From assembly GCF_026130545.1 (NCBI RefSeq), contig NZ_JAMOIM010000020.1, positions 32,637 through 96,636 on the forward strand: 64,000 nucleotides of DNA, written 5' to 3'. The stretch's first letter is position 1, and every line of letters starts with the position of its first letter. A model generated the notes under the pieces. That model did no database searches. It had not been told where the DNA came from and saw only the letters and a program-made list of their open reading frames with translations. Shown in pieces: positions 1 to 7,113 of the stretch. Made by a program: the position numbers and the translations under genes. The stretch is from Lichenifustis flavocetrariae. Lineage in GTDB: Bacteria; Pseudomonadota; Alphaproteobacteria; Rhizobiales; Beijerinckiaceae.

Positions 1-2
1 TC

Positions 3-347
3 GCGCCGGGACCCGACGAGGCCGGCCTGGCGAAGACGATCCCGGCCATCGACCTGACGCGGGAGCACGGGCGGCTCAGCTGGTTCGAACTGGCGGGCGT
101 CTTCCGCCGCAGCGCCTTCGTGGTCGGCAACGACACCGGCCCGAGCCATCTTGCGGCGCATAGCGGCGCGGCCGGCCTGGCGCTGTTCGGCCCGCACTTC
201 CGGCCCGAACAGGCGAGCATTCACCGGGAGCAGTTCGACGCGATCGCAGTGTCCGATCTCAGTGATTTGAAGCCCGCCGAGGTGCTTCACCGGGTATTGG
301 AACGGTTGAATGAGACGCGGAAGACCAGGGCAACGCGTGACGCTTAG
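3..347 (+). CDS. Glycosyltransferase family 9 (heptosyltransferase-like), 3' part only
   Basis: The gene enters from the left edge and only its last 114 codons are present. The frame is open from base 3 and ends with TAG at 345-347. The segment NDTGPSHLAA, followed by a Gly-Pro-His stretch, is the signature of the C-terminal nucleotide-sugar-binding lobe of GT9 enzymes such as ADP-heptose:LPS heptosyltransferases (WaaC, WaaF, RfaQ). By family it would add a sugar to the lipopolysaccharide core at the inner membrane. The acceptor cannot be told from this fragment. Its stop codon overlaps the 3' end of the convergent GFA gene by a few bases. Confidence 0.8.
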   Translation, partial: APGPDEAGLAKTIPAIDLTREHGRLSWFELAGVFRRSAFVVGNDTGPSHLAAHSGAAGLALFGPHFRPEQASIHREQFDAIAVSDLSDLKPAEVLHRVLERLNETRKTRATRDA

Positions 348-745
348 CCGATGACCCGGGGCGCCCGCAGATAACCGAAGCCCCCGATGCCGGGCCAAGT
401 CCGTCCGTCGGGATACCGCACTTCGACGCCCCTCAGGTCGCGCTCATCCGCCAGCCACATGTTCACGCCCATGAGCGTGTTTCCAAATTTTGACACTGCA
501 CCTTTGGTCAGGACGAAATGGGTCGTCACACCGCACTCGGCGCAGAAATGGACTTCCGCATTCGGGTCTTCCTTATCGGCTCGGCAATAGCCTCTCGTTG
601 ATCCGTCGATGCTTACTTCCGAAGGGGTGAAATATCCCCAGCGAGCGCCCGTTTTACTGCACAACGTGCAGTTACATTCATTGACGAACTCCGGCTGTCT
701 TTCCACCCTGACATGGACTTGGCCGCAAAGGCAGGAGAGGGTCAT
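344..745 (-). CDS. GFA/CENP-V family zinc-binding protein
   Basis: A protein of 133 residues with the Cys pattern of the GFA (glutathione-dependent formaldehyde-activating enzyme / CENP-V) fold: CLCG near the N terminus, CNCTLC around residues 24-29 and CAEC around residue 70, which in the family bind structural zinc ions. I take the ATG at 745, because the Cys-rich fold begins right after it; the longer reading frame adds 20 residues (MMRCASV...) unlike the family. Most members have no proven enzyme activity, so formaldehyde detoxification should not be assumed. It is convergent with the glycosyltransferase and divergent from the GbsR/MarR regulator. Confidence 0.82.
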   Translation of the reverse strand: MTLSCLCGQVHVRVERQPEFVNECNCTLCSKTGARWGYFTPSEVSIDGSTRGYCRADKEDPNAEVHFCAECGVTTHFVLTKGAVSKFGNTLMGVNMWLADERDLRGVEVRYPDGRTWPGIGGFGYLRAPRVIG

Positions 746-863
746 CCGATACCACCATGGCAAGAGGCGAGCCCGAAAGGTAGCAACCGACGCGCAACGC
801 ATCAATCCAGCTCCTGCGACAGCGCAGGAAACGAGACGCTTGACTCGCGGCTCGTTCCGTTAT

Positions 864-879
864 TTATGTAAAAACAGAA
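864..879. promoter_or_regulatory. Operator-like inverted repeat upstream of the GbsR/MarR regulator
   Basis: TTATGTAAAAACAGAA lies 13 bases before the GTG start of the regulator. It agrees at 13 of 16 positions with the perfect palindrome at 1451-1466 in front of the next operon. Two matching sites flanking one MarR-type gene suggest that the regulator represses itself and the downstream operon. Binding is inferred from position and similarity only. Confidence 0.5.
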
Positions 880-892
880 ATAGGAGAAATCG

Positions 893-1417
893 GTGCATAT
901 CACCCCGATCATGGAGAAATTTGTCCTTCACTGGGGAGAGATGGGTTCGCGCTGGGGGGTCAACCGGTCTGTCGCGCAGATCCACGCTCTGCTTTATCTC
1001 AGCGCGCGACCCCTGCCGGCGGAAGAAATCGCGGACGCGCTGTCGATCGCCCGCTCCAACGTCTCGAACAGCCTGAAGGAATTGCAGGCCTATCAGTTGA
1101 TCGATGTCGTCCACCTCCTCGGCGACCGACGGGACCATTTCAAGGCCGAAACAGATCCCTGGAACATCATGCTTCGGATTGCTGAGGAGCGGAAGCGGCG
1201 GGAGATCGACCCCGCACTCACCATGCTGCGGGATTGCGTCAAGGAGGCCGACGGGAATGCTGGGACCGATCCTGTTGTGCGCGAACGGCTCGCGACCATG
1301 CTGGAGTTCCTCGACGGTCTGACCGGTTGGTACGATCAGGTGAAGCGCCTGCCGCGCGCGGCTCTGACAGGCATTATGAAACTGGGCGGTAAAATAACTG
1401 CGCTCATCCGACACTGA
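893..1417 (+). CDS. GbsR/MarR family transcriptional regulator
   Basis: A regulator of 174 residues with a winged helix-turn-helix at about residues 25-80: a helix with AQIHALLYLS, then PLPAEEIADALSIARSNVSNSL, in which the SRSNVS-like recognition helix is typical of GbsR-type MarR proteins. The C-terminal half is helical and probably the dimer interface. The start is GTG at 893, preceded by AGGAGA at about 882. The neighbouring operon at 1484-3585 and this gene carry related 16-bp palindromes, so it most likely controls itself and that operon. GbsR relatives often sense osmolytes or lipophilic compounds; no ligand can be read here. Confidence 0.85.
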   Translation: MHITPIMEKFVLHWGEMGSRWGVNRSVAQIHALLYLSARPLPAEEIADALSIARSNVSNSLKELQAYQLIDVVHLLGDRRDHFKAETDPWNIMLRIAEERKRREIDPALTMLRDCVKEADGNAGTDPVVRERLATMLEFLDGLTGWYDQVKRLPRAALTGIMKLGGKITALIRH

Positions 1418-1450
1418 GCAAAAACACGCGTCTCCACTTCGATCATAGAT

Positions 1451-1466
1451 TTCTGTAATTACAGAA
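1451..1466. promoter_or_regulatory. Perfect 16-bp palindrome, candidate operator of the SDR/DoxX operon
   Basis: TTCTGTAATTACAGAA is its own reverse complement. It sits 17 bases before the ATG at 1484 in the otherwise GC-rich gap after the regulator gene. The related site at 864-879 precedes the regulator itself. This size and symmetry fit a MarR-type dimer site. Confidence 0.6.
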
Positions 1467-1483
1467 TATAAGGAAAACAGCAA

Positions 1484-1741
1484 ATGAACATGCAGTTTCC
1501 TCTCATTCTCGCGGCGTCGGGCAGTGGCGCGGCACTCGTGTTCGCCATTCTGCGCAAGCCGCTGTTTCGCGTCGTCGTCGACCTCTGCGGCACCGCAGAT
1601 CGAGGACGGTCCTGGACCCTCTACACAGTCATCATGCTCGTGCTGTCGCCGATGCTGGCGGTGAGCTTCGCGACAAGTTCTGAGGCGGTCCAATGGGGTG
1701 ATCCCCTCTTTGTCGCGCGTTGCACTCTTGGTCCATTCTAG
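1484..1741 (+). CDS. Small membrane protein, probably cut short by a frameshift
   Basis: The frame codes for 85 residues with two hydrophobic segments (about 6-24 and 47-65) and a strong ribosome site, AAGGAAAA, before the ATG. It ends abruptly as ...ARCTLGPF at 1741. In the next frame the bases that follow read ALMMALAVFGFTLWKPSNLLF and go on to a TGA at 1858-1860 that overlaps the ATG of the next gene as TGATG. That is what the natural 3' end of this gene should look like. I infer a single-base indel near 1720-1738, either a real mutation or a sequencing error. I do not recognise the family. The gene heads an operon with the SDR-DoxX and DUF2269 genes. Confidence 0.6.
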   Translation: MNMQFPLILAASGSGAALVFAILRKPLFRVVVDLCGTADRGRSWTLYTVIMLVLSPMLAVSFATSSEAVQWGDPLFVARCTLGPF

Positions 1742-1860
1742 CCCTGATGATGGCCCTCGCGGTCTTCGGCTTCACGCTCTGGAAGCCCAGCAACCTGCTG
1801 TTCGATGCCAAGACGAGACGCAAAACCCTGACCGAGCCGAGCACAGGCGAGGGCGCGTGA
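1729..1860 (+). pseudogene. Displaced 3' part of the small membrane protein gene
   Basis: This frame has no start of its own with a ribosome site but codes for a third hydrophobic segment (SILALMMALAVFGFTL) and a polar tail ending GEGA before TGA at 1858-1860. It continues the preceding gene after a frame change. The stop overlaps the ATG of the SDR gene, the spacing expected for translationally coupled genes. Confidence 0.5.
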
Positions 1861-3122
1861 TGCGGATCGGCATTGTCGGCGCTACGGGATTCATCGGCCG
1901 GCATACGGTCGCCGAACTCGTCGGTCGTGGCCATCACGTCCGTGCCTTCGGACGGGACCTGATGCAACTGGACCTCCTTCCCGTCCATGGAGATGTGGCG
2001 GTCATCCGCCACGACACCAACTGGATCGCGCTGTTGGACGGTCTCGATGGGCTTGTCATCGCGACAGGGTCGCTCAATGGACCGGGAATGATCGAGGCGC
2101 ACCGCGATCTGCCGCGGCGCATCGCCAAGGCGGCACGGTTGCGTGGTCTCCCGCGCCTCGTCCTTGTGTCGGCCGTCGGCGCATCAAGTCACGCGCCGAC
2201 ACGGTTTCTGCGTAGCAAGGCAGAAGGAGAAGCCGCCATCCTGGCGAAGAAGCCTCCCGGCTGGACGATCCTGCGTCCATCGCTCGTCTATGGCCCTGGC
2301 GGGCGCAGCATGCAGTTTCTAGCGGCGGTCGCGGCCCTACCGATCAGGCTTCGTCTGGATAGCGGACCGCTCCGGCCCATCCTGGTCGACGATGTGGCAG
2401 GGGCTATCGCGGATCTCCTTGAGAGCAGCCAGCCGCTGCCGGACGCGATCGACGCCGTCGGACCCCGATCCCTTGACATCAACGCCTACGTGGATGCCCT
2501 CGGCTCTTGGCTGGGCCTGCGCGCCCGCTGTGCGGTTCGTATACCGACCGGCCTGATCGTCGCCGCCGCGACCGTCGGAACGACCCTCCATCTGTCGCTG
2601 CTTGACCGTGACGCGATCACGATGCTGGTCGCAGGGGCCCATGGCGATCCGGACGCGCTTGGCCGCCTCACTGCCGTTCGCCCCCGCACCGTGATGGACG
2701 GGCTCAAGCGGTATCCGGCATCGCGCGCCGACCATATGGCGGCGCGGCTTGGGCCTTGGCCGCACTGCTTGCGACAGTCCCTCGCGCTGCTCTGGGTGGG
2801 CACTGGACTGGTGTCGGTCGTCAACCTCCAGGATGGAACATCGCTTCTGCGCGAGGCTGGTATCGACGGACGCATCGCCCTCGGCGTCACGCTTGGTGGG
2901 GCCATGTGGGATGTGCTCCTCGGCGCAGCCGCCCTCCTCAAACCTTTCCGCGGAATGGCCACGATCGCTCAAGCCGCGACGATATTGCTCTATACGGCCA
3001 TCGCCACGGCATTGCTCCCCGGGCTCTGGGGCGATCCCCTTGGGCGACTCCTGAAGAATATCCCCCTCTTCGTCGCCACCCTTCTCCTGGCCCAGATCTC
3101 ACGGAGATCCGATCATGGATGA
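1860..3122 (+). CDS. NAD(P)-binding SDR protein fused to a DoxX-like membrane domain
   Basis: A protein of 420 residues. Residues 1-290 form an atypical short-chain dehydrogenase or epimerase fold: GATGFIGR at 7-14 is the dinucleotide-binding glycine motif, followed by LVLVSAVGA and LRPSLVYGPGG. Residues of about 300-415 contain four hydrophobic segments of DoxX-like type. The true start is the ATG at 1860, which overlaps the previous stop and begins MRIGIVGATGF; an upstream in-frame start would add 54 unrelated residues. The last eight bases overlap the DUF2269 gene. By family it is a membrane-anchored oxidoreductase of unknown substrate, and the operon is probably under the GbsR/MarR regulator. 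Confidence 0.85.
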   Translation: MRIGIVGATGFIGRHTVAELVGRGHHVRAFGRDLMQLDLLPVHGDVAVIRHDTNWIALLDGLDGLVIATGSLNGPGMIEAHRDLPRRIAKAARLRGLPRLVLVSAVGASSHAPTRFLRSKAEGEAAILAKKPPGWTILRPSLVYGPGGRSMQFLAAVAALPIRLRLDSGPLRPILVDDVAGAIADLLESSQPLPDAIDAVGPRSLDINAYVDALGSWLGLRARCAVRIPTGLIVAAATVGTTLHLSLLDRDAITMLVAGAHGDPDALGRLTAVRPRTVMDGLKRYPASRADHMAARLGPWPHCLRQSLALLWVGTGLVSVVNLQDGTSLLREAGIDGRIALGVTLGGAMWDVLLGAAALLKPFRGMATIAQAATILLYTAIATALLPGLWGDPLGRLLKNIPLFVATLLLAQISRRSDHG

Positions 3123-3585
3123 ATATCTCTGGATCAAATATGCCCACATCCTCGGTGCGACGGTCATCTTCGGCACCGGGATCGGAACTGCTTTTCAGAT
3201 GTGGGCAGCTCACCGCAGCCGGGACGTTCGGGGGCTGGCTCTCGTGACCCGGAATGTCGTGAAGGCCGATTGGATATTCACGACGCCTGCGGTCCTGCTC
3301 CAGCCCCTCACCGGCACGGTCTTGGCTGTCTCGGCCGGCTATGGCCTGCATGATCGCTGGCTGCTGGGCGCGATCCTCCTTTACGGGCTTACCGGCCTGT
3401 GCTGGCTGCCCGTCGTCTGGATCCAGATCAAACTGCGCGACCTGGCCGCCCAGGCCGCCGCGACATCCCAGCCTCTGCCGGCGGCCTACGACCGGCTGTT
3501 CCGCTGGTGGTTTGTCCTCGGAGTGCCGGCATTTGGGTCGGTGCTCGTGATCTTCCACCTCATGATCCAGAAGCCGACCTTCTGA
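3115..3585 (+). CDS. DUF2269 family integral membrane protein
   Basis: A protein of 156 residues with four predicted transmembrane segments, beginning MDEYLWIKYAHILGATVIFGTG, which matches the DUF2269 family (predicted integral membrane proteins of unknown role). A conserved His in the first helix resembles that of HemJ/CopD-like small membrane oxidases, but no function is established. The ATG lies inside the end of the SDR-DoxX gene, so the two are translationally coupled. This is the last gene of the operon. The next gene converges from the other strand 26 bases later. Confidence 0.85.
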   Translation: MDEYLWIKYAHILGATVIFGTGIGTAFQMWAAHRSRDVRGLALVTRNVVKADWIFTTPAVLLQPLTGTVLAVSAGYGLHDRWLLGAILLYGLTGLCWLPVVWIQIKLRDLAAQAAATSQPLPAAYDRLFRWWFVLGVPAFGSVLVIFHLMIQKPTF

Positions 3586-3611
3586 CCGGCTTCCACGTGT
3601 GCCGTGTCCGC

Positions 3612-4883
3612 TCAAGCCGCCTTCCGCAATTCAGCGACCGGCATCTTGGCCGCAACGGCCTCCGCCACGAGATCGGCCGTCGCGGCCGACAAGGTCCAGC
3701 CCAGGTGCCCATGGCCGGTATTGTAGAACACACCCGGCCGGCTGCCGGCGCCGACGCGCGGGAGCATGCTGGGAAGCATCGGCCGCAGACCTGCCCAGGG
3801 GACAATCTTGCTCGTGTCGACGCCCGGAAACAGGTGCCGCACCCAGGCCGTGAGCGGTTGGATGCGATCGAACCGGATATCGCGGTTCTCGCCGTTGAAC
3901 TCCGCCGTTCCGGCGACCCGGAACCGGCTCACTCCGAACCGGCTCGACACGATCTTGGTCTGGTCGTCGAGCAGGCTGACCCAGGGTGCCGCCGCCTGAC
4001 TCTCAGCGTCGTCGAGGTGAACCGTGATCGAATAGCCCTTCACGGGATAGATATTGACGCGATCGCCAAGCCCTTGCGCGAAATGGCGGCTCGACAGGCC
4101 CGCACAGATCACCACGCCGTCGAAATGAGCCCGCTCCTGCTTCGGCGAGGCATTTTCGTCACCGGTTTCAGCTTGGGGCATCCAGGACACGTCGATCCCG
4201 GACGCCGCGGTTGCGACATCGGTCACAAGTGCTTCCTGCACGAAGGTGACGCCGCGCCGCTGGCACGCGAGCGCCAGACCCCGCGTGAACTTGTGGATAT
4301 CGCCGGTGGCATCGGACGGCGTGAAGAATCCACCATAATAGTCGCCATGCAGCGCCGGCTCGATGGTCCGCATCTCGTCAGGCGTCACGGCGCGGCGGTC
4401 GAGCCCGCCTTCCGTCAGAAGCGCGTTGACGGCCTCGGCATGATCGAACCCCGCCTTGTCGCGGTAGATATGCAGGATGCCGCGCTGTTCGAGGTCGAAG
4501 GCGATGCGCTCTCGTTGCGCCCAAGCCCCCAGCACCTTGCGGGCCGCGATAGCCAGCCGCGTCGTCTCGACCGTATTGGCGCGATAGTTCGGGATCTGAC
4601 CCAGGAATTCGGCCAGCCATGAATATTTGTGCCAGCTCGGACGCGGGTTGAGCAGAAGCGGCGCGTCGCTTTTCAGCATCCACTTGAGCCCCTTGAGGAT
4701 CGTGCCCCAGGAGTTCCAGACTTCCGCGTTGCTGGCCGACAATTGGCCGCCGTTGGCGAAGGACGTCTCCATCCCGGCGTAGCGCTGACGATCGAAGATC
4801 GTCACGGCAAAGCCTCGTTCCGTCAGCGCATAGGCAGTGGTTATGCCGGTGATCCCGGCGCCGATAACGGCAATGTGTGACAT
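3612..4883 (-). CDS. dadA: D-amino-acid dehydrogenase family FAD oxidoreductase
   Basis: A protein of 423 residues of the DAO/DadA family. VIGAGITGITTAYAL at residues 5-19 is the FAD-binding dinucleotide fold. FANGGQLS, PVKGYS and the C-terminal GHGHLGWTLSAATADLV are DadA family signatures. DadA oxidatively deaminates D-amino acids, passing electrons to the respiratory chain at the inner membrane. The ATG at 4883 has GGAG upstream. A tandem glycine riboswitch occupies the leader, so the true substrate may well be glycine, sarcosine or another amino acid linked to glycine metabolism rather than D-alanine. The symbol records family membership only. Confidence 0.85.
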   Translation of the reverse strand: MSHIAVIGAGITGITTAYALTERGFAVTIFDRQRYAGMETSFANGGQLSASNAEVWNSWGTILKGLKWMLKSDAPLLLNPRPSWHKYSWLAEFLGQIPNYRANTVETTRLAIAARKVLGAWAQRERIAFDLEQRGILHIYRDKAGFDHAEAVNALLTEGGLDRRAVTPDEMRTIEPALHGDYYGGFFTPSDATGDIHKFTRGLALACQRRGVTFVQEALVTDVATAASGIDVSWMPQAETGDENASPKQERAHFDGVVICAGLSSRHFAQGLGDRVNIYPVKGYSITVHLDDAESQAAAPWVSLLDDQTKIVSSRFGVSRFRVAGTAEFNGENRDIRFDRIQPLTAWVRHLFPGVDTSKIVPWAGLRPMLPSMLPRVGAGSRPGVFYNTGHGHLGWTLSAATADLVAEAVAAKMPVAELRKAA

Positions 4884-4940
4884 TAAAACGGTCTCCAGAC
4901 AGTTGGCCCGACCGGACGAGCAATGCTCCTCCAGCTTCGA

Positions 4941-5120
4941 GCCCCCTCTGTCATGGAACCTGAGAGATTCACGCCGATCACAAGATCAACGTTTCCCCTT
5001 CGGTGGGCGCTTGAGACGCCACTCTCCAGAGTGTTCGGTGACACGGTCCTTTTGCCTGAGAGTTTGGCGGGGCTTTGCTCCGTCGGCGGCCCGGACCTTA
5101 CGGCCCGAACGCTCTCCCAT
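4941..5120 (-). promoter_or_regulatory. Tandem glycine riboswitch (gcvT type)
   Basis: Read on the minus strand from 5120, the leader holds two consecutive aptamers. The first starts with GGGAGAGC, contains GCCGACGGAGCAA and closes with CTCTCAGGCAAAAGGACCG (about 5118-5044). The second starts with CTGGAGAGTGG, contains CACCGAAGGGGAAAC and closes with ATCTCTCAGG (about 5030-4955). Both carry the conserved core of the glycine aptamer, joined by a short linker as in cooperative tandem riboswitches. The dadA start is about 60 bases downstream. I see no clear intrinsic terminator between them, so control could be translational or through an antiterminator I did not recognise. Confidence 0.93.
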
Positions 5121-5140
5121 GTCACTTGTCGAACGGTTTA

Positions 5141-5169
5141 AACATAACTCCTGCGAGGTGGATCGGCAA
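5141..5169 (-). promoter_or_regulatory. Sigma-70-like promoter of the riboswitch-dadA transcript
   Basis: On the minus strand TTGCCG (5169-5164) is followed after 17 bases by TATGTT (5146-5141). Transcription would start near 5133, about a dozen bases before the first aptamer. Position and spacing both fit; the call is by eye. Confidence 0.5.
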
Positions 5170-5208
5170 TCCGTCGCAGCGCGCAAAGATGCACCAACCT
5201 GGGCTCTC

Positions 5209-5841
5209 TCAGCCGAGAAGGTAACCAAGTTGCCTCAGGGCAGGCAGAAGGTCGAGCAGCGGCAGGCCCAGGACCGTCGCATGGTCGCCCTCGATCCGGG
5301 TGAACAGCTGGATGCCGAGCCCTTCGAGCCGATAGGCCCCCACGCTCGCGCAAACCGCCGACCCCTCGGCGGCCAAGTAGGCGTCGAGAAAGGGTTCGCT
5401 CAGCGACCGCATGGTGAGACGCGCTTCCGCGACGGTGTCGAACAGCACGGCGTCGTCGCGGACGAGGCAAACGGCCGAAGACAGCGTGTGGGTCTTGCCT
5501 GACAGACGCACAAGATGCGCGCGAGCGGCCTCGCTCGATGTGGGTTTCGCGAACAGATCCTCGCCAAGCGCCAACACCTGATCGGCGCCCAGCACCAGTT
5601 GGCCGGGGTGGCTCTTCGCCACAGTCATGGCTTTCGCCCGGGCGAGATGCGCCGCGACGACCGACGGGGCTTCCCGGGCCGCGCGGAGCGGCGCCTCGAT
5701 CGCGCGTTCGTCGAGATCGGCCGGCCGCACGGTGACGGGGAGCCCCGCTCCTTCGAGAAGGACGCGCCGCGTGGCGCTGCCGGAGGCGAGAACAAGTGGT
5801 GCGTCGGCGAGCCAAAAGCGGGACGACATCGGACCGCTCAC
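5209..5841 (-). CDS. Maf family nucleotide pyrophosphatase
   Basis: A protein of about 210 residues with the Maf signature [16 protein letters not shown] near the N terminus, GADQVL in the middle and a C-terminal GLPLL. Maf proteins hydrolyse non-canonical or methylated nucleoside triphosphates in the cytoplasm. The GTG at 5841 overlaps the ppsR stop (GTGA); an ATG at 5829 is an equally good start and gives 206 residues. The gene is co-transcribed with ppsR, the usual arrangement next to the origin in this class. The gene that normally follows (aroE) is absent and is replaced by the riboswitch-dadA unit. Confidence 0.88.
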   Translation of the reverse strand: MSGPMSSRFWLADAPLVLASGSATRRVLLEGAGLPVTVRPADLDERAIEAPLRAAREAPSVVAAHLARAKAMTVAKSHPGQLVLGADQVLALGEDLFAKPTSSEAARAHLVRLSGKTHTLSSAVCLVRDDAVLFDTVAEARLTMRSLSEPFLDAYLAAEGSAVCASVGAYRLEGLGIQLFTRIEGDHATVLGLPLLDLLPALRQLGYLLG

Positions 5842-6671
5842 GCCTGAGTGATAAATTGCATGCGGTGCATCTTATAGAGGTCGATGATGGCAGCCGCCGT
5901 TTCCTCGATCGATCGGCGCGTCACGTCGATATAGGGCCACTGGTTCAGCGCGAACAGGCGGCGGGAATGGGCCACCTCCTCGGCCACGGCAGCCTTGTCG
6001 ACATAGGGCGTATCGTGGTCGGCGTTGAGGGTAAGCAGCCGGTTCTGCCGGATCTGCACGATGCGCTCAGGGGAGGCGATCAACCCGACGATCAATGGCT
6101 GCTTCAGCTCGAACACCCGCGGCGGCAGCGGCACCTGCGGCACGAGCGGGATGTTGGCGGTCTTGATGCCCCGGTTGGCGAGGTAGATGCTGGTCGGCGT
6201 CTTCGAGGTGCGGCTTACGCCGAGCAGCAGAACGTCGGCCTTCTCGTAGCTTTCACCTTCCTGACCGTCATCATGCAGCATGGTGAAGTTCAGCGCGTCG
6301 ATCCGTTTGAAATAATCGGCGTTCAGCACGTGCTGCGCGCCGGGACGCGGCGTCGAGGGCGTCCCGAGATAGGCCTGGAACAGGCCGAGGATCGGCTGCA
6401 GAACTGAGAGACAGGGCGATCCGATCTCCCGGCAGGCCTGTTCGAGACGCTCGGTCAACTCGGGTTCGACCAATGTGAAGAGCACGATGCCAGGTGCGGC
6501 TTCGATCTCGGATATCGCACGCTCCAGCTGCGCCCGGGAGCGCACCAGCGGGTAGACATGCTCGATCGACGAGACCTCCTGGTATTGCGCCGCCACGGCG
6601 CGGCTGACCGCGATCAACGTTTCCCCGGTCGAGTCCGAGACAAGATGGAGATGAAAATATTGCCGGCCCAC
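5838..6671 (-). CDS. PpsR-type pyruvate,water dikinase / PPDK regulatory protein (DUF299)
   Basis: A protein of 277 residues starting with GTG at 6671, preceded by a GGAG site. The N terminus [13 protein letters not shown] and the loop GVSRTSKTP at about residues 150-158, a P-loop-like phosphate-binding segment, are diagnostic of the DUF299 kinase/pyrophosphorylase family. Such proteins switch pyruvate phosphate dikinase or PEP synthase by ADP-dependent phosphorylation and Pi-dependent dephosphorylation. In alphaproteobacteria this gene commonly lies on one side of the chromosome origin with hemE on the other, exactly as here. Confidence 0.9.
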   Translation of the reverse strand: MGRQYFHLHLVSDSTGETLIAVSRAVAAQYQEVSSIEHVYPLVRSRAQLERAISEIEAAPGIVLFTLVEPELTERLEQACREIGSPCLSVLQPILGLFQAYLGTPSTPRPGAQHVLNADYFKRIDALNFTMLHDDGQEGESYEKADVLLLGVSRTSKTPTSIYLANRGIKTANIPLVPQVPLPPRVFELKQPLIVGLIASPERIVQIRQNRLLTLNADHDTPYVDKAAVAEEVAHSRRLFALNQWPYIDVTRRSIEETAAAIIDLYKMHRMQFITQA

Positions 6672-7113
6672 GATTCGTCTCCGGTTTCCGACGCTTACGC
6701 CCTGACGCCGATGCTTATCCCACGACTTGGGATCTCGGCTGTGGACAAACGACGCCAGAGCCGAGGGCGTGACGGTTTGTTGCCCAGCCCACGGGTTTAT
6801 CCCCAGCCGCCGTCAACATGGCTGGCCTCGTCGCCTGAGACCAGCACCAATCCTGTGGGAATCGCGGGAATCGGGGATGATCGACTCAGGGGCGATCCAC
6901 CGTGCGCCGTATTCCCGCCTGAATCATTGACGGGAATCGTCTTTCTCGCACCCCGTCGTTAAGATTTTAGTTATACCTCTGAACGATTGGTTAAGACGGG
7001 ATAGTGTGTGATGAACGAAGCGGACCCGATTCCCACCGCCTAAGAGAAGAAACAGAAATGAGTCTTAAAGAATCTTTCTTATTTATTTACGAACGGCACG
7101 CCGTTCTCTCCTG
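6672..7113. other. Probable chromosomal replication origin (oriC)
   Basis: A gene-free 442 bp between ppsR and hemE, the place where Caulobacter crescentus and relatives have their origin. It holds DnaA-box-like sequences: TGTGGACAA at 6740-6748 (reverse of TTGTCCACA, 8 of 9 to the consensus TTATCCACA), TTATCCCCA at 6797-6805 (8 of 9) and a weaker TTATCCCAC at 6715-6723. Nine GANTC sites lie at 6672, 6859, 6868, 6883, 6921, 6934, 7028, 7060 and 7070. The right third (about 6958-7090) is AT-rich and could be the unwinding element. A CtrA-like pair TGAA-N7-TTAA lies at 6980-6994. Assignment rests on these signals plus gene order. Confidence 0.72.
7091..7106. promoter_or_regulatory. Inverted repeat just before hemE
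   Basis: GAACGGCACGCCGTTC has two 7-base arms around a 2-base centre and ends 7 bases before the hemE ATG. It leaves no room for a normal ribosome site, so it may be an operator or a translation-limiting hairpin at the border of the origin. Confidence 0.4.

Noticed and set aside
6959..6974. TTAA-gattttag-TTAT as a CtrA site in the origin
   Set aside because: The spacer is 8 instead of 7 bases; with 7 the second half is GTTA. The site at 6980-6994 fits better.
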